Assembly (NCBI GenBank): GCA_026260175.1
Contig: JAKCWW010000499.1
Span: forward strand, 44,136-108,135
Reading direction: 5' to 3'
DNA length: 64,000 nucleotides
From: Reticulitermes lucifugus
Lineage: Eukaryota > Arthropoda > Insecta > Blattodea > Rhinotermitidae
Below are positions 1 through 12,416 of this stretch, one piece after another (within the stretch, counting starts at the first letter, position 1; each line of letters opens with the position of its first letter). The position numbers and the translations under genes are program-made. The notes beneath the pieces were generated by a model. The model worked only from the letters and a program-made list of their open reading frames with translations. It had not been told where the DNA came from and did no database searches.

Positions 1-100
1 GATGTGAAGTCGTGAAGTCTGACAGACATTTACCAGTGTCCTCTCCATCTATATGACAAGAATTATTCTTCGTTATTTAGAACATTTCTTCATTCTTCAA

Positions 101-245
101 CTCTGAAGATAGCAGCAGCAGGTTGTTCCAAAACGGTGGTAAATATCAGACTGCACAGTTTCACGTCCCTGAAGATATTAGTCTTTACCATTGCCGCCGT
201 GATGACCTCAAGCCTGTTACTGTACGAAGCGACAGCTCTGAAATT
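101..245 (+). repeat. Decayed hammerhead-type repeat (Penelope-like family candidate)
   Basis: The segment starts with ctctgaagatagcagcagc, then a ttccaaaacggtggtaaa block, and continues with a tract ending near gccgccgtgatgacctcaag. The order CTGAAGA, about 20 bases, (g)aaac, ggtaaa, then agactgcacag, is the same as in the copies near 60.8 kb. Here the GAAAC box has decayed to AAAAC. The open frame across it is fortuitous. Confidence 0.45.
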
Positions 246-559
246 TGTGACGTATATGAGGGAGCTAGATATTTAATACGTCCAGACATTAATCAAGTCT
301 GTTCTATGTGTGCCTCGTTGAAAAATTTCTGTATCGAAAAAGTAATTATTAATACAGAGTAACATGGCTTTAGGGAATTAACATCCATAGGCCATAGAAA
401 TTGGCCTCCATGTTGCTATAGAATTAGTACGAAGTAAACATATTTTTGAGGAATTTTTTTATATTGAGTATGAATTCTTCTTAGTTAACGCATAACTACA
501 TAATTTAAATATATTCCGTAGATTATTCATTTACTTTGGAACTGAACTCTTATCACGCA

Positions 560-735
560 ACCGGACTATCACAGGCTGGAGGATTACAAAAGGTGTACCG
601 ATAACAAGGGCAGTGGAATACCGGTTGCGGAAGATCGCAGTTCGATTCTCTGTTGGACCGTTTGGAATCATACTCGTCGTCACGCAGTGAACGGCTCTGT
701 GCTCGCCTATAATCCCTTTATCTAGGTAACGGATA
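560..735 (+). repeat. Unclassified repeat shared with 29165-29310
   Basis: The block acaagggcagtggaatac followed by cgcagttcgattc resembles acaagggcagtcgaatagc followed by gacgttctgac at 29168-29215. Both copies end in a similar taat(c/a)cctttatc tract. The internal gttcgatt looks like a tRNA B-box, so this may be an old SINE or SINE-like repeat. Both copies are heavily diverged. Confidence 0.35.
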
Positions 736-1159
736 TGGCTTTCCTTGAAGGTGCAGTTGTCCGTAGGGTAAAACTGATTGTTCATCTCTAGTGTCGACAT
801 CAAGAAAGCGTCCCGCTTTAACACGACTTTTGTTATACGTATTAATTGCAAACTGTAAATGCAACTACCCATTACGAAATATCAGAAACACAGCATTTTC
901 GGAAATTGTCGTTGTGGGAGGAGGGCATATACACGCTTTGTATTACGCACTCGTTTCATGTGCGCCATGAAGTAAACGCGTGAAGTGTGAGCCTGTTTAC
1001 TGTAAGCTAGTTGGAACGACAAGTTTACTTAATATAAATGAGCGTTAGCATTTATCTAGTTAAATATAAGTTACTTCGAATTGAAGATTTAAATCACCTG
1101 AGATATTACGTAATGCCTTCATATTCACGGTCTAGCAGTCTGACTTCGACCCTGCAAGC

Positions 1160-1230
1160 ATTACGCTCCTTCCAAACTTCGGTAACCCTTTACCAGAGAC
1201 AAGGCATAATATCCCAGAATACTTGATTCT
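1160..1230 (+). repeat. Short remnant of the same hammerhead-type repeat
   Basis: The tract ccaaacttcggtaaccc, followed by taccagagacaaggcat and aatatcccagaatac, parallels the right arm of the 60.8 kb foldback, which reads gaaacgtcggtaaagg, taccactcgacgccgc, then atatcccagaag. The CTGANGA half is not recognisable. Confidence 0.35.
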
Positions 1231-1686
1231 TCAGCAGAACAGCCATGAGAATGTTACATCTGGTATTTAATAGTTTTTGAATCACGAATTTCAGGTAGAT
1301 TAACGGATATTTTAAAACTAACTAACTAAACCCATTTTCTTCATTATAAAGGCAATCGGTTTGTGCTCTGTGACCAAATAACGGATGTTACGAAACCTAA
1401 GCAGGTCATGTGTAGGCAAAGTGCAGATTTTTCAGTTTTACAGGAGGCTGTAGATATCTGTACTGATGTGCACCAAAGAATTAAATGGTACGAAGGAAGG
1501 GAATACTGTGGATCGCACGCACTACAAGCTATTTGTCTTGTCAACTTTAGATGTGTAGCTAAGAGACTTACAAACGACAATGTATCCAGAGCCGTAACTA
1601 AGGTTTTCTGTGCTTGGACAAAGCCACTGAACTGCGTCCCCACCCCGCCCAAAACACTGTAAAATTTATAAATTCCTGTAGTGATT

Positions 1687-1700
1687 ATATATATATATAT
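1687..1700. repeat. (AT)n microsatellite
   Basis: Seven AT units, directly visible. Confidence 0.9.
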
Positions 1701-2848
1701 GAAACACATATAATATGCGTAATATGTCTTATACATTTTAACTTTCTGCTTTCTACTTTGCGCCCCTGAATGTACCGCTACTGGGACCCGTGCCCAACTT
1801 GCTTCACCCTTTTTGTGGCTCTCCCTGTACCCACCACCTGTGCTAAATCCCGATGCTGGTACTTCTGTATGTACGGCATCGATTTGGGAAGCACCGCACT
1901 AAGCTCTTGAGTCGAAGAAAAACATTAGGCTGGCGTAAATAAATTAAATTTCTTATGCGAATTTTATGTGTGCAGGACAAAGAGCTATGATGTTTGATCA
2001 CTAGATAATTAGAACAGCGCAAATATACCTAGCTGACAGCATTTCGTAAGCTCTGTTATGTGGTATAATTGATACAAAAGCATAGAGATGGTGGTGGGAT
2101 AGAGAAGATGGTTTGGATTTTTTTGTATCGTAAAATGAATGGTATTTATTCCACTGCACAGGGTGTATGAAGGGTGGTAGCTCTTCGTATCGACTTTCTG
2201 CAGGAGAGTAGTTGGTATTCCTGAGCTTTGTTCGAGTAATACGTAGACTGTAAGCGGCAGGCGATAAGAAGAAATGAATCTGACACCACCGAGAAAGACA
2301 CGAAATGAATGTGAAGTGTGGCATTGCCCATCCTCGGCGTCTAATCCTTAATTCTGGTTGTTTGCGTCCGCCGTATATATCCTCTTCTTCTTTCCTTCTT
2401 TCTTGCTCATTTTACGCCTTTCTGACCTCCTCTTCTACTGAGCTTTACAGGTAAATGTGGGGTGAAGTTGATACGTTTTATAGGTTGGGACCTAACGTTA
2501 CCTGTATAAAGTCGAATACGTTACTTTTAAATTGAACGATAGACTTGAGGCTTTTATAGTAGACACCGTGATTGCTTGGATTGTAGGACTAATCCTCATC
2601 TGCATAATAACGTGTTGGTGAAAACGTACAATAATTATGGAGTTTCAAAAACTACTTGCAGAAACTTTCAACTATTTCAGCGTGCCTGCAGAGAAATTGT
2701 TCCCAACAGGCTGACAGGAAAAAATAATTATTATATTTTCATTATTTCTGAACGTATTAATTGAGTTTTATAACGACGATTAAATTATTAATACATATAT
2801 TAATAATTATTATAGTCATATTAAAATAATACAAATAATAAGAAGACT

Positions 2849-2996
2849 GGTCGTGCCATGGCACAGACTGTTATTCACCGACCTGTCACTTTGGAGGCCT
2901 GGGTTGGGTCCCGGATCACTCCGTGCGTGATATGTGGTGATTAAAGTGGCGTTGGGATGGGTTTTCCCCTGTCAATTCTATTCCTCTAATGCCCCA
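2849..2996 (+). mobile_element. SINE family A, diverged copy
   Basis: It begins ggtcgtgccatggcacag, matching the ggccgtgccatggctcag head of the better copies. It has a decayed B-box (gggttgggtcccgg), the body words gatatgtggtga and aagtggcgttgggat, and a ttttcccctgtcaatt stretch. It is shorter and more mutated than the copies at 16.6, 36.6, 38.2 and 59.6 kb. Confidence 0.75.
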
Positions 2997-3795
2997 AACT
3001 GATTCATTTATCACGGACGCTATATGATCTTGGTAACTGACAGATTCGTTTAATAACACTTAAAAAATCAAGAACAGTAAAGATAAGGCCAACCATGATA
3101 GCAGTAAATTTTTGCGGGTAGACAGGTATTAGCATTTACAGTTTAGAGAATGTGGCATCGGAGAATAATAAACATTATCTTCTGTCTGAATTTATTTACG
3201 TAGAGTATTTAGTACTATTTTTAAAGGACTTTTCTAAGAAAACTATGTCAAAGAAGAGTTAAAAATATGTATTCACAATAAATTGCTGTAGATGATGCGG
3301 CTGATAATCAGCATCGTTAACTACATTTGTACCGAATGACGTTAGAGCTTGTGGTTGCTTAGAAAAATGCATCTAAATTTGATAATATTAACATAGAGAA
3401 GATATAGCTTTCAGCCTCCTCTTAATCCTCATCATTAATATCGATTTTAAAATTTTAAAATTATCATATTATCATATTGTCATAGTCATACAAACGAGTT
3501 TACATGTAGAGTCTATTGTGTAAGATAAAACCTTGAACAGTGTTTTTACGATTCCAAACAGTGAAACTGTCGACAAAACTCGAACTTATGCTTCATAAAA
3601 TTTTAGTCACGGGTACAAAACCATACAAGAATGATCTGTGTCATATAACATTGGATTTCAGTTAAAAGGGCAGTATGTTCGAGAAATCTCTCTCTTCCGT
3701 CTCTCTTTTATCCTACATCCGGTACTACTCTTCAGAAACTTGCCACTTTCGTGGTCCCCGCCTAGAAGTCCGAGCACATGCTAGCAGACACTCAC

Positions 3796-4003
3796 CCACT
3801 ACTTCCAGGTAGCCGATTTGACTCTTCATGGGGTCTGTGTTGATCTGACACATGTACCAGCCACGGTCCGACTCCCGCATGTCTCTTATATGCAGGTACC
3901 ATGTTCTGTGATCACTGTGTGTTACACCAATGCGATGATTCTTGGTGATGACGTGACTCGCGATGGTGAGGATGGTCTGAGTATCGACTCGGAGCCATGC
4001 CAC
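3796..4003 (-). CDS. DIP/lachesin-like gene, exon encoding the C-terminal two thirds of Ig domain 1
   Basis: This internal exon of 208 bp encodes 69 codons plus one base. It starts after an acceptor reading ttattccag on the minus strand and ends at a donor reading gtgagt, so it enters in phase 0 and leaves in phase 1. The peptide begins VAWLRVDTQTIL, giving the Ig-core Trp of strand C. It continues through VITKNHRIGVTH and TWYLHIRDM to DRGWYMCQINTDP, which holds the D-x-G-x-Y-x-C motif with the second Ig cysteine, and ends in GYLEVV. The combination of a VAWLR-type strand, an HxTW-type strand and MCQxNTDPM is characteristic of Dpr-interacting proteins and lachesin-like proteins of insects. 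These are GPI-anchored or secreted three-Ig neuronal recognition proteins that bind Dpr proteins at synapses. The donor position before the expected VPP-type linker to Ig2 also fits. The reading frame is intact with no stops. I cannot assign the specific DIP paralogue. The next exon (Ig2) is not found between 1 and 3795. Confidence 0.92.
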
Positions 4004-4209
4004 CTGGAATAAATACAATTCGAAATATATTGCAGTATAAGCCTACAATTTCCACGATAACATGCTATCGAATGAATTGGTGTGAAACACGCATAGGTGT
4101 AAGTGTACGGTTCGTTTCTGTCCTCTTTACACCAACAAAGTACAGAACGTATAGTGGAAAAGGTACGTTTGAAAGTCAGTTAAATCCTTCAAACAAAAAT
4201 TGTTAACGT

Positions 4210-7200
4210 GACCGTATAAACATTTATTAAAGATTGTATAGACCTGGGACACAGTTACGTTTCTTTTCACGTAATCATGTGGGAGGAATTTTATGCAGTA
4301 GGCTTATGACATTTACATTCTCACAAAATAATATTAAAATGAAAAAATAAATTAGATCGAAGAGGGCGAGAAGGACGAGAATAGCGAGAAATGAGAGAGG
4401 GATAAATTGCATACAATTTGAGTCGAGAAGGCTGAAGAAAGAAACGACCTGTTTGGCATAGCTACAGATGGGAGATATTTTAAGAATTATACTCTGAAGT
4501 TGTAGATTAGATTTATATGACTTAGAGGAGATACCAGTGGCGAGTCCTTGTGGACGCCATAAATAGCACCTGCATTCCATAAAAGATTTTATTGACTGGG
4601 TGATCAGTTCTTATTAGGCTGTCAAGACGTATTCTGCTCTGTGGAGTAACTTACTGTCATTTGTATCATATGATGTATAAAAATAATGTTTATTTGACTG
4701 AATCTGTGAATTATGGAAGACGATTCTATTATAGCTGATGAAAGTGTGACATTATGATTCGAGTAGCGTCGTATTTATTTCAGATATTTACTTGAGAGCC
4801 CTACTTTAAATTTCGTCATTTCTTTTGTTACGATCTTGAATCTCACTTGTATTTTTTAAGGATTTAAATCTTTTATTCAACGTAGATTATAATGTAAATT
4901 ATAACACCTCCGAAACACCTCGTTACCGTAGATAATTATCTGTGGTAACAATGTATATGAGTAGCAAAATTCACATAATCTATTATATTGTTACACATAC
5001 ACCCAGTTCTCTTAAAGGTGTTCTTTGAAATGAACCGTGTGTGTAAAATATTGTGCTACATAATTAGCAATACTGCAGTTCCTTTTCGTAGTTAAACTCT
5101 GTACTTACATTTAATTTATTTCTGACACTCAATTTTAAATGCTCGTATCACTGCACTAATTTGAAAAAGGGCATTTTAATAGCTGGCCATCCGTCCGTGT
5201 TTGTAGTTCAGTTTTATTATTTATCTGATAAAGTGTGTAATAAAGATAATCGTTAACTGTGAAGTATTTTTGGCCTCTATGTTTAAACCATTCCTTTCTA
5301 CTTATTAACCTCAGTTGGCATAGTTAAGTTGTGTGTGCCTGAGTATGGACCTGTGGTAAGATCTTGTGGATGGGCAGTGAATCTCTACGTTTCGTAGGAT
5401 GCGGGACCTTTCTTGACAAGCTAAGGAACTGTCAGCTCCTCAATAAAAATTACATGAAATTAATTACAGGTCATATTAATTCCATTTGAACATCATAGTT
5501 CATATGTCAACAGGGTAACGTTTTATGTGATGATTGATGAAACACCAGGAAGAGTAAACGCTCGGTGTAGCAGGTTTCAGTCTGTTATTGTGCTGGAGGA
5601 ATTAATAAAAGTTTCGAAAATCTGGGACAGCCCTACCTGAGGGACCGTGTTTGCAATTGTCGAGTGTCCGAAAGCAAGTGTAGATCTGTGCTTTTGGTAT
5701 TGCTCTAGTTCTTTGATAGAAGCTATTGAACAGAATTGAAATAAAGAGAGAGAGAGAGAGGGGGGGGGACAGAAAATGAAACAGACGCATATTTCAGGCA
5801 TTTCTCTATGTCGAAAAGCAAAAGTAATGGATTTACAAATTGAAGCAAAGCGTGTGAGTGCAAAGAGAGCTACATTACATTATGAGAGCCAATAAATCCT
5901 TTGTGTGCGCAATCTATACGTCTGGGCCTGTTGTCCACAGACCTGTTCCTATATTCGTCTTCGTATGTCGTTATGCTACAATTATGCCCTTATACGTGAA
6001 CTGCAGCTGTGCCGATATATCACAGCAGAGTGACCAGCTACATCTTGAATCCCAACAGGCGCACTGACATTTCTTTTCGCCACCGCCTGGCTAGCCTGTG
6101 GGGCAAACACTCCTTCGTATCCAAAGGGTGCCTTTTGCTCCTTACCTTGAGTTGAAATTGTGGCATCGTGAGCCTAACCACTGACCTCGCCCAGGGTCGT
6201 AGATCAAGAATGCATGGAGCCCCACATTCTTTCCTCCATATGTGATCATGGCGTGGTGCTTGGCCACAAGGAAGACTTTGTCTTTTACTCGTACATTTAC
6301 ATTACACAAGGTGAATGTGTTTGTATAATGTAACATAAGCTTTAAAATCGTCAGTTATACCAGGGGAGACTTTATACTCCTTTCTGCTTGTTTTATACAC
6401 AGGAAACATTCTAAATTCCAACATAAATACGTAAGTCAAAGATGAGATTTTTTTTTGCATTTACCGTAAATGATTCTGAATCATTCATTCAATGAGAAGT
6501 TATGATAGCAGAGATTACTTCCTTGTTGTATACGTATCCGCATTAATTTCAGGAGAAATTTGTCTCCCGTTTCCGGAAATGTTGAAGTTATTTATAACAA
6601 TTGGAGACAAAAAATTACATTCGAAATTGGAAATTCCGAAATGACACGTTTATGCTGTTAAATCAAAGAAAAAGCCAGATTTATGAACAGATTCATAAAG
6701 ATAATTCGAATCGTAATAAGTCTTTGCGGAGGAAGAGGAGGAGGATGAGGAGGAAGATTTTCCAAGCGTCAACATTGGTAAGGTCTCATGGGTATTATTG
6801 ATCTGTAGGAGAACGAAGACACTCCGAAAATTCTTACTTTAGTTGGGCCCCGTGCGCCACAATTCTTCTTCCGTGGATTCAAACCGGATTTCTGTTTGTG
6901 AGAGGCCTGACACTTCGCAAAGTACAACCGTGCGACCCTTGTTGACAGGTAACCGTCCGTCACCTTACGAAATATGGCATCGAATTGTACGTTTATAGAG
7001 CATACAATAAAGAGATGTCTGAATCCGGAAGCAGGAACATTACTCTGTCTTTTCTTACAGTGCCACTAAAGTATACATTTAAGGATAATTCAGGCAACAT
7101 TATCTTTTAATTGTCTGTTACAGCCTGGAGCTAATAAGACAGCCGTAAACGATATTTAAATTGAAGCCTGTGAAAAGTTGTAACTGTAACATCAGAGTCT

Positions 7201-9200
7201 TCCTTTGGACCCCCACAACGAATCTATTGTTCATAATAGTAAACATGTTCTATTGTAGTTACGAAGAATAGTATTCGGCGACTAATTGACCTTAATATTT
7301 CATTTCTTCTCCGTGGGAGTAGCGTATTAGCGTATCCAATTACCCAAACAATGAAGGCAAGACAATTACTAATGTTGACACTGTCTGTCTTATATTGTGC
7401 ATTCAAAAGACGTTCTAACATTTGTACGTGTGCCTCCACATCTCCGATTGTAAAAGAAACGTTGCGCTCTGTAATTGTACCTGATTTAATTAACATCAAG
7501 ACAAGGTTAGGGTACAGTACGTCTGACATTCACTCTGTTTTCTAATGCTGTTCGTGTCATTTGTTATTGTGAAATGCTTTTGCTAGTAAAATTTCGCTTG
7601 TGTGTTTTTGTGTGTATGAAACTTGCAGAACGCAGAGTGATATCTTATAGCGGGTGGACCTAAAATTGCTGTGGTAGAAGTTAATAAACACAGCGTCATT
7701 TTTATATACTCAGTTGAAATGAAATGCGTTATGTAAACGGAGTGGTACAGTTGAAAAGTTATTAACCACAGTGCGTTCATGTGCCTGAGGATTTTAAATA
7801 TCTTGGAAACTTGTTTCCTGCCGCGTAAATTTACATGATTTTTTTTTCTCTCAGATAGTGTGCAGTTTGTATTATTATTGGTACATGAACTTTATTTCAT
7901 TGTGATTGCTTTCATATAACGTACGTACATGTGTACGCTTTGTCTCTGTTTTTAAAGTTCTTTTACTTGAATTGGTGAATTATGTCGCTTTAAAACACCC
8001 TGTAACAATTTTCTGCATCCCTGTATTACGTAAACAATGATAATGATTTACATGCACATAAGCATATATACTCATAGCGTGGGATTCTTTTCGTATTATC
8101 CAATCATAGTTAAAATTAGAGAGTTGTGATTTACTGCCTATATTGAGGGAGATTAATAAATTTGAACTCGTAATCACAAACTGCATTCGACAGGCATCAA
8201 AATTCCCTTTTTTTTACTTATCGCTTGCGTGATGTCAAAATGAATGAACGCTAGTCGCCGTCATTCAGTTGTTATGATGACCCCCTTTTTATAATCAGGT
8301 TCGAAACAATGAATTCGATCACCATTTATTAGTCTTGTACGTGCGCACATTATGAAATTAGGGAAGTGATAATTGAAGTCAAATAAATTTCCAATGAAAT
8401 TCTAATTAAATACGCGTTTCGAAATGTAATGTTTTATGAAATTTCACTTTATTATAGTCAGTACCAGTGGCTAGTCCATTATGTGTACTTTATTGGAAAC
8501 ATCTACTTTATTGCAGCTCCTATCAATTTAACTCGTAAACCAGTACTTCATGTGAGCATTAAGTAGCAGTTGTACTGTCCATTATTTATTGATTGTTGTT
8601 AAAATCGTTAGGGATATATAACTTCACTTATACTGAAACAAATACTACTGCTCGACATCTCACGTGATAAATCAGACAGTGACTTTGTAGTGCATGGTAT
8701 GTACGATTCTCTATCAAGTACAGAGGTTATGCAGAATTCATTACAATGTCAGAAAACCATCCGAATTCTGCAAAGAGAAGAATGATGGATGATGCGTTTA
8801 TCTATCTTTTAAGTAATTTGAACGTCATTATGAAAAGTTGAAAGAATATTATTTGATTTGTGATTTGATGAGTATAAATGAGGATATGTATTGAAATAAA
8901 GATTCAAGACTTCTGCGATGTTACACATTGTCGACTGATAAACTTATACCGACGCATTCCTGGAAGATTATTCTTGCTGGGCTGTTCCTCCTTGAACATG
9001 AAAGCACTACGAACCGGTAGACACGGCGTAGCATAACAAAAGACTTGAATATTCTGCAACACCGCGACGAAAGCGGCAAATTTCGCATGGTTTGACCTGC
9101 TTGTAAACCCTGCCAAATATTTTCACTCTGGGAAGACGGACACTTGCCAAAATTGGACACGGCGATACTGTGAAAGCAGTTAAGTCAAAAGTGTAGAACC
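4210..9200. other. Intronic stretch without recognised genes
   Basis: AT-rich sequence with only short chance reading frames on both strands. Simple tracts are (AG)8 followed by G8 at 5745-5768 and a GGA-rich purine run at 6727-6757. I see no gene, tRNA or classifiable transposable element. Confidence 0.6.
5745..5768. repeat. (AG)n plus poly-G tract
   Basis: Eight AG units run directly into eight G residues. Confidence 0.9.
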
Positions 9201-9211
9201 AGAATTCCGTG

Positions 9212-9343
9212 TATACAACTCTGTGTTATTCACAATAATCAGCTACATGTTTCGGCTTTTAACAAAACCATCGTCAGGCTGCATGATGGCTTTGTTACAA
9301 GCCGAAACATGTAGTTGATTTTGTTACAACTATAGAGTTGTAT
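9212..9343. repeat. Foldback repeat with hammerhead-like cores in both arms
   Basis: The left arm (9212-9271) and right arm (9284-9343) are imperfect inverted copies. Both contain tacaactct, a run of about 20 variable bases, then acatgtttcggc or its complement gccgaaacatgt, then an arm of (t/g)aacaaa. The left arm read on the minus strand carries a near-complete hammerhead-like core, listed separately. The right arm read on the plus strand has catgatggc in place of ctgatgatggc, consistent with an inserted C, so its core is broken. The layout recalls inverted pLTRs of Penelope-like elements. Confidence 0.6.
9236..9284 (-). ncRNA. Hammerhead-ribozyme-like motif, best copy
   Basis: On the minus strand the order is: stem I 5' strand CAGC, core CTGACGA (fits CUGANGA), stem II GGTTTT / AAAGCC with a small loop, core GAA, mini stem III AC-AT-GT, cleavage-position A, and stem I 3' strand GCTG. 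Stem I gives four Watson-Crick pairs and stem II six (one G-U). Type I hammerheads with very short stem III are known from Penelope-like elements. One unpaired T lies between the CUGANGA box and stem II, which the textbook core lacks, so self-cleavage is not assured. Confidence 0.45.
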
Positions 9344-11889
9344 TTGCGTGACGTGTATTGGTCGTTTATAGAAACATACCGTAGAATATTGAAAATTTGT
9401 AATGGGGAAAAGACTTGCGGTGTTTTGAACAGTTTCTTTTCATAACGGGAAAGCTGAATAATATGTTTGTAGTTTGAATTATAAAAGAAGTTTCAGAGGT
9501 TGAAGCTTGCGATCCACTTGAAGTTGACTGGATTTTTCTGTACGTCTTTCATTTTACATTAATGAAGCATGATGAATGTTTATGAAAATGCAGTTTGTTA
9601 TATTTGTACGGCATTCCATCTATCTGTATTGTGATATGTGACAAGAATCAGATAGTTCTTCATGGTAACATAAAATCACGGCCCCGTCTGACCAGGAGGG
9701 TCATCATATTTCAATATCATTGTATTTTAAAATATTCAATTAAAAATAGTTTAAACAAGAGGGAGAAAAAGTATTCCGTAAAGGTTGATTTTGTGTGTGT
9801 TTAATTATTAACAGTAATTGTGCATTATTCCGTTTAAGAAAGTCGTGTAAAAATGCTATAACCCGTTCTTGGTTCACGAAAGACGTATCACACTTTGTTT
9901 GTATAGAAATGTCAAGCCAATAAAAAAATAGATACGAGCCCCTCACCCCTCCTCTTCTAGGTAAATGACTGTGAATCTCAGGTTATATAGTAGAATACTG
10001 GGTATCGCCACTCTCATTGGTTTCTGGTTTCGCCGTCGCACTCAAGAGTCACATACACTGCATACCTCCACAGAAGTTCATAATGGCTGGAATAAATCCT
10101 GCGGTTGAATCATTCGTCCAGCTGGAGCTGAGTATGTGTAATCGATTTCTAGGGAACTGCCTTGTGCAATCATTAAAAATACATACGTGTACATTACGTG
10201 CACGCATACGCACATACAGCTGTTGTCTCAACACGCATTCGCACCTGCTCAGAACGCTTGTGTTTCATAATATGAAGTAACGGATTTAACCTATCAGTGT
10301 GTATCTTGTAGTGAATTTAATGAAACTTTCTAAGCTATTCAGGACTCCGCTTCTCTTCAGACCATCAGGACCATAAATTTTAAGAATTATTGATGCATAA
10401 GGAAATATAATAAAGTGGAAAGTTTTGTTCCGTGCTGAGATAGTCCGATGTCTGTGCCTGTACTTCGCAGTAAGTCTTATTTTCACCTTAGTGTTCTCCC
10501 CTGCCACTCTGTATCTTTGTTTCGATAGGAATGTAGTAAAACAAAATACGTGTGCCTAATTTTGTTCAGGTTTGTGTATGACTGTGTAAATGAAAGGACA
10601 ATTTCGTCCCCAGTAGTGATCGAAGCCACTGGAAAATGAGTCAGAAAGTCCGTTTCGTTCAATTTAATTATCCAGTTTTCAAAACGCATATTTTTTTTAG
10701 TACCTGTAATGTCACTACGTGTATAAACGCAGATGAAATACGGATTTAAAGGATTCTGACGGTTGTGTATTTTTAACATACGTGAGTGACATTTTGTACG
10801 TCTTTCCAGACTACAAACTCATAATGTTCCAGAGAATGGATCTGTCTCCATCTCTAGGTGGAAAGAGGAGAGGGAGAACCTATTGTGGTGGGCCCTTTAG
10901 AAAGAGCTATTCTTTATACTTGGACATGTGATGTGAAATAACTCTTGGTATAATATCCTTTAAAATAATCTGAAAACAATGAAATACATATCTGATAATG
11001 CCGGCTGAATGGAAATATTGTACGTCAAGTAAAAACAAAATTGTTCAAGGGACTAATTGTAGTACGTATATTTGTATAAAAGTTTAGTCTTCCCGAAAGT
11101 AAAGTGACTAAAAATGTTCCCTGCTCTTGTAATTGTATACTATACATACATATTTAACAAACTTTCATAAGGGCCTAGTGTCCATGTGACCTCAGAAGTT
11201 TGCATGACCGTCACGCTATTTTGGATTGCTGTGGGAGTGCAATTTTCTTACCAACAGCCTCCGTTTGCTTCAAAGGTACGTAAAATTCGTAACAAATTAA
11301 ACGGGCATGAGTAGGTAATTCCATCGCAGGAGATTGGTCACCACTTTCAGCGACATGACCTGCTTTATGCAGCTATTGTAATATACATAAAACATATATA
11401 ATATGGGTCTTTAGAATGTTTATTGATGACTCTTAACGCGAATGGATAGAAATTCTAGAATATTTGACGGTTTGGAATCTTAAGTGAAGACATCTTAAAA
11501 TAATAATAAAATTTATGCATTATCATAAGGATTGCCATTTATCAAGGTTCATAAGAATTTTCCAGAAGACAACTAGTTTCTGCATGGTTAATACATAAGG
11601 AAAATTCTTATTAAAAGAAATCAAAATCAAAGTAACTGGACACATCTAAAGTTCAGGTCATGCATATCATATTTCACCCAAATAGGTTCTGTAATTTTGG
11701 GGCTATTACTGACGGAGAAATATGACGAAACTATTAAGTGGTTATCAAAAGGTTTTCGGGAAGCGCCCGTAAAATGGATTCTGGGTATCGATATTTGAAA
11801 TCATCGTATCATGAGAACTGGCCAGTTAATTTGAAGTAACTGCAGTAGCATGCAGGGAGCATACATAATTCTCTATATGAGTAGAGGGC

Positions 11890-11957
11890 GGGCTTTTATG
11901 AACGCTTTGATGAACCTTCGGGTTCTATACAAGACAGGGAATTTCTTGGCTAACATT
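11890..11957 (+). mobile_element. LINE 3'-end fragment (endonuclease/RT type)
   Basis: In one frame the sequence reads MNALMNLRVLYKTGNFLAN, matching the C-terminal tail and 3' end seen in the copies at 43.2 kb (plus) and 55.0 kb (minus), whose recurrent words are MNLRVP and AGNFLTS. Only the last few dozen codons remain, as expected for a strongly 5'-truncated LINE insertion. Confidence 0.55.
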
Positions 11958-12416
11958 TAAAGGATTTTGCTTTATGTGGTTAGTTACATTTGTAGATGAT
12001 GTAATTTGAGGGATGTTATAATACTGAGCAAGTCAGCTGTCAGTTATTCTGTTTGTGTACGACTAGCGCTTCTATCTGTGTGTAATCACTTTACATCAGA
12101 TAGTGTCAACGCAAACTGTTCAAGTCATTTTGTTGTAAGGGATAATGAACCTAAGGAGTGATACTGAAAGCCAAGTTGTAACAGAGTTGTACACAATGGA
12201 GAGCATTGTAACAGTAGTATATAAGAAGCCACGGGAAGTTGGAACAATAGAACACGGGCACTGACGGTGGGGGAGAGTTCCGAACTACTGTAGTTTGTGT
12301 CCATGGGGAATCAGAGGGGAAAGTTACCATTGGAGTGCTGACGAACCATATAAAGTCAAGTGTATAATTGATTTGACGTTACCAACATTTGTACAACTGG
12401 CAAATGTTTGTTATTA

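Larger units (their letters stand above)
1..3795 (-). other. Downstream intron of the DIP-like gene, partial
   Basis: Sequence 3' of the Ig1 exon donor in the gene's orientation. I looked on the minus strand for an Ig2 exon (a linker with PP followed by a Cys-containing strand) and found none. It holds two decayed hammerhead-type repeat remnants (near 0.1 and 1.2 kb), a weak unclassified repeat (near 0.6 kb), an (AT)n tract at 1687-1700 and a diverged SINE at 2849-2996. The rest is unrecognised AT-rich sequence. Confidence 0.6.

Noticed and set aside
531-872. 113-codon minus-strand frame considered as a possible Ig2 exon.
   Set aside because: It lacks the Cys, Trp and D-x-G-x-Y-x-C pattern and overlaps an unclassified repeat.
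1344-1736. Overlapping frames of 130 (minus) and 99 (plus, 1363-1662) codons.
   Set aside because: No recognised domain or splice context. Two overlapping antisense frames in a locally less AT-rich patch are best explained by chance.
5577-5801. Minus-strand frame with PPSLSLSLF, looking like a signal peptide.
   Set aside because: It is the translation of the (AG)n/poly-G tract.
7224-7529. 101-codon minus-strand frame with a plausible-looking amino acid composition.
   Set aside because: It matches no known family, overlaps a plus-strand frame of 64 codons, and lacks splice or promoter signals.
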